From contig JAFGQO010000179.1 in assembly GCA_016935615.1 (NCBI GenBank), positions 1-50,174 on the forward strand: a stretch of DNA of 50,174 nucleotides, read 5' to 3'. The notes beneath the pieces were generated by a model, which did no database searches, was not told the DNA's origin, and saw only the letters and a list, made by a program, of their open reading frames with translations. The position numbers and the translations under genes were made by a program. Position 1 is the stretch's first letter. The number at the start of each line of letters is the position of its first letter. Below are positions 46,001 through 50,174 of this stretch, one piece after another. Source of the DNA: Bacteroidales bacterium. Its GTDB lineage: Bacteria; Bacteroidota; Bacteroidia; Bacteroidales; UBA10428.

Positions 46001-46142
46001 GCCATTGACGCTGCGAGGCGGATCTCTCTGGGCTCCTTTGGGGTGGACAATAATAGGAGGCCTTCTGGTTTCAACAATGCTTACACTTATAATGGTTCCG
46101 GTGTTTTATAAAAGTTTTATTCGTGAGACTAAAATTTCATGA
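43068..46142 (+). CDS. RND-family efflux transporter (AcrB/MdtB-like)
   Basis: A 1024-aa proton-driven pump with the usual duplication: two sets of membrane segments and two large periplasmic loops. Hallmarks: N-terminal helix with YYQFTLIVFAILLFAGI, IPLSILIGLSIVYAFGY and GLLVDNSIVMVENINRH in the first half, and SLVGIVVNNSIILVDYANILR plus FTTIGGLLPLTLRGG in the second. The Asp of LVDNS is the proton relay residue. Close to the HAE1/heavy-metal-or-drug branch; substrates unknown. It is the last gene of the TetR-controlled operon. Confidence 0.95.
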   Translation: MRLSKIAIDYYQFTLIVFAILLFAGIQAFISMPKTENPEIVIPGVSVLVVYPGANPVDMEELVALPIEEAVNELDEIKRINTTVFDGIASVSVEFDFQADADKKYEEVVQKVNSIRNKLPEEIIDLQVTQWSTSDVAMLQLALISENASYRELEYQAEILKKEVERVNGVKKVEIVACPEQEVRISLDFEKMAGMNISVDDVAGAILSNNANIPGGTMKLGDKVFSVKTSGAFGDLEQIRRTVVNSYMGRLIYLENIAEVNFDHEDIKYFVRFPEADTSGKQKTVFVIVKQIEGLNVLDIAEDAKAEIRKFASSMDKDYRLEYVFDQTIGVNNRINGFMWNLIQGIILVGLIILLALGFRSSMVVIIAIPLSILIGLSIVYAFGYGLQQISIAALVVALGLLVDNSIVMVENINRHISKGLIPRDASIAAASEIGWPVVSATLTTVLAFVPIAMMPYQAGLFIRSLPVTIIATLSISLLIALTLTPMITSKLFKGSKKAIEKEENNRFKKLLLKFIEGPYRKSLQYALRNRWQVIVISLLVFILSMYAFTFVGFSLFPKAEQPNLLIKIRLPDGTDLDKTDEIAQYVESVLDTTPEIKYYATNIGHGNPRIYYNVFPENFKTHIAEIYIETKDYDPEEFDALIARLRNTFAGYPGARISIKEFEQGSPIAAPVQIYLTGKSLDKLHEISTEIEDFLKKQDGIINLENAFTKNKTDLYFNINREKANLFGVPVHFIDQTIRTAITGTPVSKFRDKDGKEYNIVLRLPFEDKIRLEDVDKIFVKSLKGKMIPLNQLAGIEFRQSPSIITRYNSERTAEIRADVEKEYSIDDVMAPVLEKLESYPFPSGYGYHIGGEIESRSETFGGTSTAAIIAIISIFAVLVLQFRSFSQPVIIFIALPFAAIGMIWALLLSGNTFSFTAFIGFTSLVGIVVNNSIILVDYANILRSQGKSIPEALQIAGETRFTPIILTSFTTIGGLLPLTLRGGSLWAPLGWTIIGGLLVSTMLTLIMVPVFYKSFIRETKIS

Positions 46143-46171
46143 GTTTTGCGAAATGAAATGTTCTGATCGAA

Positions 46172-46203
46172 CCTGCCTGCCGGTTTACCTGCCTGTGGCG
46201 GGG
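46172..46203. repeat. CCTGCCTG-type intergenic repeat
   Basis: CCTGCCTGCCGG (46172-46183), CCTGCCTG (46188-46195) and GGCGGGG (46197-46203) form a GC-rich patch in an AT-rich gap between convergent genes. The same CCTGCCTG word occurs at 6585, pointing to a dispersed extragenic palindrome family. The direct copies may also form a weak hairpin that ends transcription of the efflux operon. Confidence 0.45.
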
Positions 46204-46264
46204 AATTTTATAAAGGAAAATAATAAGTAATTGTTTAACAATTGTATAATTAATTTTACATAAT

Positions 46265-47062
46265 TTAATACTTTAAATTTATCAGGTATCCGCCATATTT
46301 CCTGATGTTTATAACATTCCCATCATGAAATATAAGATATTGTCCTTTAATACCTATTAAGTTACCAGAATAATAGTTATTCTTATCTAAATTAATACTT
46401 GATATTTTGCCAGTAACATTCCGATGAGGGTAGATAATCGTTGTAATCCAATCATCATCAGCAATCAGAGATTTGAAATTCTCAGGAATATTGCTTAAAG
46501 CTTTCTTTTTTTCCTGTAAAAGATCTGCCTTCATTTCATTGGTTCTTAGCATATTTTGCCAATTGGTTTTGTCACTAAAATGAGATTTTAATGCAACTTC
46601 TATCAATCCTGCAGTGTAACGATTGGGAGTCTGGGCAAGTTTAATAGCAGCAATTGCACCCTGATCAATCCAACGTACAGGTATTTGAGTATAACGTGTT
46701 ACACCTACTTTTATACCGCTTGTGAAAGATAGATATACATAGTGATCAATCAGACAGTGTTCTTTTGCATATTGAATATCGCGGGCTATTCCTTCGTGGG
46801 CAAGACACAGTTCGGGATGTAAAACACATTCTTCGGTCTCGGGGGCTGATCTGAAGCAAGGGTAACAGTACCCCTGGGCAAATGATTTTGAAGTAATCCT
46901 CCCACATTTGATGCAATGTATTTTTTTGTGGTAATTCAATTCAATATGTCTGTTGATCAGATCATTCATATAGATCTCTTCCTGGCCCAACCTGAGAAAA
47001 TATTGGACAGGATCTGCTAATTCAACTCTCATTTTCAATAAGTTACCTTCAATATTCATCAT
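46265..47062 (-). CDS. DUF2797 family protein
   Basis: A 265-aa protein (start at 47062, or 47059 one codon later). It has a Cys-rich segment HCIKCGRITSKSFAQGYCYPCF and a later ECVLHPELCLAHEG, suggesting a zinc or metal site, then HYVYLSFTSGIKVGVTRYTQIPVRWIDQGAIAAIKLAQTPNRYTAGLIE, which I recognise as the DUF2797 core. The VGVT...RWxxQGA segment recalls GIY-YIG-like proteins, but nuclease residues are not evident. The function is unknown. It is divergent from the PspC operon, and the PadR-type operator lies in the shared gap. Confidence 0.8.
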   Translation of the reverse strand: MMNIEGNLLKMRVELADPVQYFLRLGQEEIYMNDLINRHIELNYHKKIHCIKCGRITSKSFAQGYCYPCFRSAPETEECVLHPELCLAHEGIARDIQYAKEHCLIDHYVYLSFTSGIKVGVTRYTQIPVRWIDQGAIAAIKLAQTPNRYTAGLIEVALKSHFSDKTNWQNMLRTNEMKADLLQEKKKALSNIPENFKSLIADDDWITTIIYPHRNVTGKISSINLDKNNYYSGNLIGIKGQYLIFHDGNVINIRKYGGYLINLKY

Positions 47063-47090
47063 TTCAAAGTCAAATAATAAAAAAAATATG

Positions 47091-47111
47091 GTACTATGTA
47101 TTGCATAGTAC
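47091..47111. promoter_or_regulatory. PadR-type operator overlapping a -33 box
   Basis: GTACTATG (47091-47098) and CATAGTAC (47104-47111) are perfect 8-bp inverted repeats with a 5-bp spacer. The site covers the -33 element of the operon that encodes a PadR-family regulator at 48029, and PadR proteins commonly autorepress through such palindromes with ATG/CAT ends. It may also affect the divergent DUF2797 gene. Confidence 0.75.
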
Positions 47112-47132
47112 TAAAAAAATTATATATCTTTG
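47100..47132 (+). promoter_or_regulatory. Promoter of the PspC-PadR operon (ATTG-N21-TATCTTTG)
   Basis: TATCTTTG at 47125-47132 is a perfect -7 box (TAnnTTTG). ATTG at 47100-47103 lies 21 bp upstream. Transcription would start near 47139, 15 bp before the lipoprotein ATG at 47154, which rules out the longer frame that begins at 47130. Confidence 0.75.
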
Positions 47133-47153
47133 TATTATAAAATTATTACATAC

Positions 47154-47414
47154 ATGTGTATTTTAAAAATATATTCTCTTTTGTTCGTGCTGTTCTGTTG
47201 TTTGGCTATCTGTACACCAAAAAGAGTGAATAAAGAATACCAGATCAGTTTGAAGGATAAAGATAGTATTTCATTAATTGAAGAACCAGAGAAAACAAAT
47301 GAAGAGGTAAAACAAAAACCAATCATTGAAATGGTGTCAGATGAAGATAGTAATTTAACGGATGATGGTACTATAGAGTGGAAATTTAAAAAACATATTG
47401 TATTGGCAAACTAG
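47154..47414 (+). CDS. Small putative lipoprotein at the head of the PspC-PadR operon
   Basis: An 86-aa protein starting MCILKIYSLLFVLFCCLAIC, where LAIC is a possible lipobox (two earlier Cys residues are adjacent, so the exact site is uncertain). The rest is hydrophilic and acidic, ending in TIEWKFKKHIVLAN, without a recognised domain. It lies 12 bp before the first PspC gene and just downstream of a clear promoter with palindromic operator. Role unknown, but position suggests an envelope-stress accessory. Confidence 0.6.
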   Translation: MCILKIYSLLFVLFCCLAICTPKRVNKEYQISLKDKDSISLIEEPEKTNEEVKQKPIIEMVSDEDSNLTDDGTIEWKFKKHIVLAN

Positions 47415-47426
47415 TAAATTAAAATC

Positions 47427-48017
47427 ATGAAAAAAACAATGACAATTAATTTAGGTGGAATGGTTTATCATATTGACGAGGATGCGTATGATAAACTTAA
47501 AATATACCTTGATAAGGTAAAAAATGAATTAAGATCTGTTGATGGAGGAGAAGAGATCTACCAGGATATTGAAACCCGGATCGCAGAACTTTTCAGTGAA
47601 AGACTTAGCAGTAACAAGCAGGTTATTACCTTGAATGAAGTTGAGGATGTTATTCGGATCATGGGAAATCCGGAAGATATTTCAGGCAAAACAACAGAAA
47701 GAGAATACAGCTCAAAAAGCCGGAGTTACAGAAGGATGTTTCGGGATCCGGATAACAGGATAATTGGTGGCGTATGTAGCGGTTTGGCTGCTTATTGGCG
47801 GATTGATCCGACGATTGTCCGACTTATATTCGTTATACTGGCCATTTTTGGGATGGCAGGAGTATTGATTTATTTGATACTATGGATTGTACTGCCTGAA
47901 GCAAACACAGTTGCACAGAAGCTTGAAATGCGCGGTGAAGCTGTGAATTTGTCAAATATTGTGGATTTCTTCAGGCAGGAATTTGAAAATGTTAAAAGAA
48001 GTTTTCAAAAGAAATAA
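47427..48017 (+). CDS. PspC-domain envelope protein
   Basis: A 196-aa protein. Residues 1-85 are a helical N-terminal domain (MTINLGGMVYHIDEDAYDKL, GEEIYQDIETRIAELFSERL, LNEVEDVIRIMGNPEDI), followed by a PspC domain (about 103-160; RDPDNRIIGGVCSGLAAYWRIDPTIVRLIFVIL, ILWIVLPEA) with two hydrophobic segments. PspC proteins take part in phage-shock-type membrane stress responses. The same N-terminal domain recurs in the longer protein at 48373, showing duplication. It is followed after 11 bp by the PadR gene. Confidence 0.9.
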   Translation: MKKTMTINLGGMVYHIDEDAYDKLKIYLDKVKNELRSVDGGEEIYQDIETRIAELFSERLSSNKQVITLNEVEDVIRIMGNPEDISGKTTEREYSSKSRSYRRMFRDPDNRIIGGVCSGLAAYWRIDPTIVRLIFVILAIFGMAGVLIYLILWIVLPEANTVAQKLEMRGEAVNLSNIVDFFRQEFENVKRSFQKK

Positions 48018-48028
48018 GGAAAGATCAT

Positions 48029-48358
48029 ATGAAGGTTGAAAATTCAAAAGCTCAGATGCGGAAAGGAATACTGGAATATTGTATCCTTTCAATTCTGGAT
48101 CAGGGGGATGCGTATGCATCAGATATTATTAATCGGCTGAAAGAATCAGAATTGATTGTGGTTGAAGGCACACTTTATCCTTTGCTTACACGTCAAAAAA
48201 ATTCAGGACTTCTCAGTTACAGGTGGGAGGAATCGACACAGGGACCTCCAAGAAAATATTATGCATTGACCAGTGAAGGTAAAGATTTTTTAAAGGAACT
48301 TGATATTGCATGGAATGAATTGGTAGATGCGGTAAAAGCAATTAAAAACTCCAAATAA
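48029..48358 (+). CDS. PadR-family transcriptional regulator
   Basis: A 109-aa winged-helix protein, the short PadR form without a long C-terminal domain: QMRKGILEYCILSILDQGDAYASDIINRLKESELIVVEGTLYPLLTRQKNSGLLSYRWEESTQGPPRKYYALTSEGKDFLKEL. VVEGTLYPLLTR is the recognition helix and GPPRKYY the wing. It lies between two PspC genes and most likely represses the operon through the palindrome at 47091-47111. The inducing signal is unknown. Confidence 0.93.
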   Translation: MKVENSKAQMRKGILEYCILSILDQGDAYASDIINRLKESELIVVEGTLYPLLTRQKNSGLLSYRWEESTQGPPRKYYALTSEGKDFLKELDIAWNELVDAVKAIKNSK

Positions 48359-48372
48359 TTACCCTTGAAATC

Positions 48373-49950
48373 ATGAAAGAGACAATAAAAATAAATTTGA
48401 ACCAGCGACTTTTTGATCTGGATGCAGATGCTTTTGAGAAATTAAAAGAGTACCTGGATTCGTTGAAAAGATATTTTCAGAAAACTTCGGAGGAGGCAGA
48501 AGAAATACTGCAGGATATTGAACAACGTATTGCAGAAATTCTGGAGGATAAACTTGGTACTGCCAAGCAGGTCGTTTCGCTTTCAGATATTGAAGAAGTG
48601 ATTCAGATGATGGGCACTGCTGACGACTTTGCTCGTGAAACGAAAATGTCTGAAGATAATGAACATGAACAGGAGGCTCGGGATCCGGGTGAGAATGCTT
48701 CTACATTTAACAGGCAGCACAGGAGATTATACAGAGATCTTGATAACAACATTATAGGTGGAGTATGCAGTGGAATCGCCTCCTATTTCAATGTTGATCC
48801 TGTATGGATAAGGCTTGCTTTTATTATCCTCCTTTTCTTTGATGGCATTGGATTTCTCGCCTATCTGGTGATGTGGATTGCAATACCCGTGGCACGTACA
48901 ACATCTCAGAAACTTCAAATGAAGGGGCAACCAGTGACAATTGAAAATATTCAGCAATCAGTAAAAAAGGAATTTACAAAGGTGAAGGACAATCTGAATA
49001 ACCTGTCCAAATCTGAATCTTATAAAAAGGCTCAACATGCGGCTGCTGAGACACTTTCTGTAATTGGCAATGTTTTGCTTGTTATTCTGAAAGTGGTTCT
49101 TGTGATTTTTGGAGTTGCTTTGGCAATTGCAGGCATAGCATTTATCATAGCGCTGATTACTTCCCTGTTTTCAGGAGGGGTATTCTTTGATTGGCACATT
49201 CCGCATTTGCCTATCAATGAATATATCATTCCTTTTGTAAATAGTTTTTCTCTTATGGGACTTGCATTGTCTTTGGTACTATTGATTCCGGTTGTTGCTT
49301 TATTCATCGGGATCCTGAAATTAATTTTTGGTGTAAAATCACACACTCCTGTCCTTTCTGCTTTTGCCTGGACTTTTTGGGTTCTTGCTCTGGTATTTGT
49401 AATTGCTTCTGTTGCTTCGGGCAATAAACTAATTTCATATTCTTACAAACAAAACGACTATAAAACAATCAATATTTCTTCAAAAAGTACATTGTATATT
49501 GGTTTGGGACGGGATAAATGGAAAAATCGCGGCATGGAATATTATTCTTTTTTTGGCAGGGAAATATTACACAGCAATTACGATGAAGTCTGCTATATCC
49601 ATCCCAGGTTGGAAATTCAATCATTTGAAAATGATAAACCTGAAATTGGTATGGAGTACACTGCTGTAATTCCCCGATTTAATGATGATTATAATGAAAA
49701 CATTGAATACAACTGGGTTTTAAACGATACTATTTTGTTGTTGGACGAGTATTTTTCAATTGATGAAGATTGTATATGGCAAATGCCCGGGATGAAAATA
49801 ATCCTTTCTGTTCCTGAGCAACAGAAAATAGTATTGAATGCTGATATAAATGCAGTATTCGGTAGAGAAGAAAACAACATTTCTGAAGATTTGCAATATG
49901 GAACAATATTAATAATGAAGGAGGGCAATCTGGTGCCGTTAGAAAACTAA
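48373..49950 (+). CDS. Large PspC-domain membrane protein with C-terminal beta domain
   Basis: A 525-aa protein. It has the same N-terminal helical domain as the 196-aa protein (about 1-90), a PspC domain (about 115-180; YRDLDNNIIGGVCSGIASYFNVDPVWIRLAFIILLFFDGIGF), then further hydrophobic segments (about 227-262, 288-320 and 328-348). The last 170 residues are soluble and beta-rich (TINISSKSTLYIGLG, KIILSVPEQQKIVLNADI), which may be a toast-rack-like domain; that is a guess from composition. It closes the operon 14 bp after padR and precedes tRNA-Gln. Confidence 0.85.
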   Translation: MKETIKINLNQRLFDLDADAFEKLKEYLDSLKRYFQKTSEEAEEILQDIEQRIAEILEDKLGTAKQVVSLSDIEEVIQMMGTADDFARETKMSEDNEHEQEARDPGENASTFNRQHRRLYRDLDNNIIGGVCSGIASYFNVDPVWIRLAFIILLFFDGIGFLAYLVMWIAIPVARTTSQKLQMKGQPVTIENIQQSVKKEFTKVKDNLNNLSKSESYKKAQHAAAETLSVIGNVLLVILKVVLVIFGVALAIAGIAFIIALITSLFSGGVFFDWHIPHLPINEYIIPFVNSFSLMGLALSLVLLIPVVALFIGILKLIFGVKSHTPVLSAFAWTFWVLALVFVIASVASGNKLISYSYKQNDYKTINISSKSTLYIGLGRDKWKNRGMEYYSFFGREILHSNYDEVCYIHPRLEIQSFENDKPEIGMEYTAVIPRFNDDYNENIEYNWVLNDTILLLDEYFSIDEDCIWQMPGMKIILSVPEQQKIVLNADINAVFGREENNISEDLQYGTILIMKEGNLVPLEN

Positions 49951-49968
49951 ATTCTCAAATCGAAAGCT

Positions 49969-49999
49969 TTTGAGCAATATAATTTTGTTGTTATCTTTG
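49969..49999 (+). promoter_or_regulatory. tRNA-Gln promoter (TTTG-N19-TATCTTTG)
   Basis: TTTG at 49969-49972 and TATCTTTG at 49992-49999 match both Bacteroidota consensus elements perfectly with the ideal 19-bp spacing. The mature tRNA begins 12 bp downstream, consistent with a very short 5' leader. Confidence 0.85.
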
Positions 50000-50010
50000 C
50001 ACCTCAATTT

Positions 50011-50081
50011 TGTCCCGTGGTGTAATGGTAGCACTGCAGATTTTGGTTCTGCCTGCCCAAGTTCGAATCTTGGCGGGACAG
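50011..50081 (+). tRNA. tRNA-Gln (anticodon TTG)
   Basis: All arms can be drawn: acceptor TGTCCCG/CGGGACA, a short D stem GTG/CAC, anticodon stem GCAGA/TCTGC with loop TTTTGGT giving anticodon TTG (50043-50045), and T stem CCAAG/CTTGG with loop TTCGAAT. The discriminator is G at 50081, followed by CA then T, so CCA is not encoded. It reads CAA codons, and by wobble CAG. Confidence 0.95.
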
Positions 50082-50087
50082 CATAAG

Positions 50088-50174
50088 AAGGGGTTGTCTC
50101 AAAAGGTAAATATTTTAAGATAGCCACGAAGTCCCGAAGACTCAAAGAATTCACAAAACTCTGATATTCAATTA
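50088..50174. repeat. Possible end of a repeat or mobile element at the window edge
   Basis: After the tRNA the sequence runs into GGGGTTGTCTCAAAAGG and a C/G-A-rich stretch ending at the window edge. Similar GGGTTGTCTCAAAA words occur at the ends of some insertion sequences and at dispersed repeats, and tRNA flanks are common insertion sites. Nothing coding is seen, and without the continuing sequence this remains a suspicion. Confidence 0.25.

Noticed and set aside
49939-50154. Minus-strand frame of 71 codons across the tRNA
   Set aside because: It runs through the full tRNA-Gln and its promoter; the PPRFELGQAEPKSAVLPLHHG product is a familiar translation artefact of tRNA genes.

Overview
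The window looks like chromosomal DNA from a Gram-negative member of the Bacteroidota (AT-rich, roughly 37% GC by eye). Supporting signs are outer-membrane beta-barrels and DUF4270/DUF4907-type proteins, lipoproteins with acidic surface-export residues right after the lipobox Cys (kelch protein at 5185), and several promoters of the Bacteroidota form TTTG-N19-TAnnTTTG (tRNA-Gln, tetR and argR). No phage, IS or CRISPR core genes are visible. Genus-level placement cannot be made from sequence alone.

Layout. (1) 425-6511: a LytS/LytTR two-component pair, then an envelope group (barrel protein, DUF4270-like lipoprotein, kelch lipoprotein, DUF4907-like protein). (2) 6843-14709, all minus strand: methyltransferase, HAD phosphatase, a pair of exported TldD-like proteins (one with the metal site, one without), Nudix hydrolase, sulfotransferase, small lipoprotein and a membrane-anchored DsbA-like protein. 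(3) 14749-31676: an arginine/proline/glutamate metabolism island. carB diverges from argR-argG-argH-proB-like-proB-proA, followed by citrate synthase and both glutamate synthase subunits. (4) 32971-39761: a 1527-aa sensor (four 128-residue repeats, two receiver-like domains, a PEP-synthase-type ATP-grasp domain), a LuxR-type regulator with a dead receiver, and glutamate dehydrogenase. (5) 39964-46142: TetR-controlled RND efflux operon. (6) 46265-49950: DUF2797 protein, then a divergent small lipoprotein-PspC-PadR-PspC envelope-stress-like operon. (7) 50011-50081: tRNA-Gln.

Glutamate links the centre of the window. Citrate synthase feeds 2-oxoglutarate, GltBD and GdhA make glutamate, ProB/ProA and ArgG/ArgH/CarB spend it, and an unusual signalling pair sits between the two glutamate-forming enzymes. 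Regulatory sequence visible here includes tandem ARG boxes on the argR promoter, a possible transcription attenuator before gltB, and palindromic operators for the TetR and PadR regulators.

The best candidates for something undescribed are the ATP-grasp sensor with its phosphorylation-dead LuxR partner, the ProB-like pseudoenzyme fused by overlap into the proline operon, and the gltB leader.
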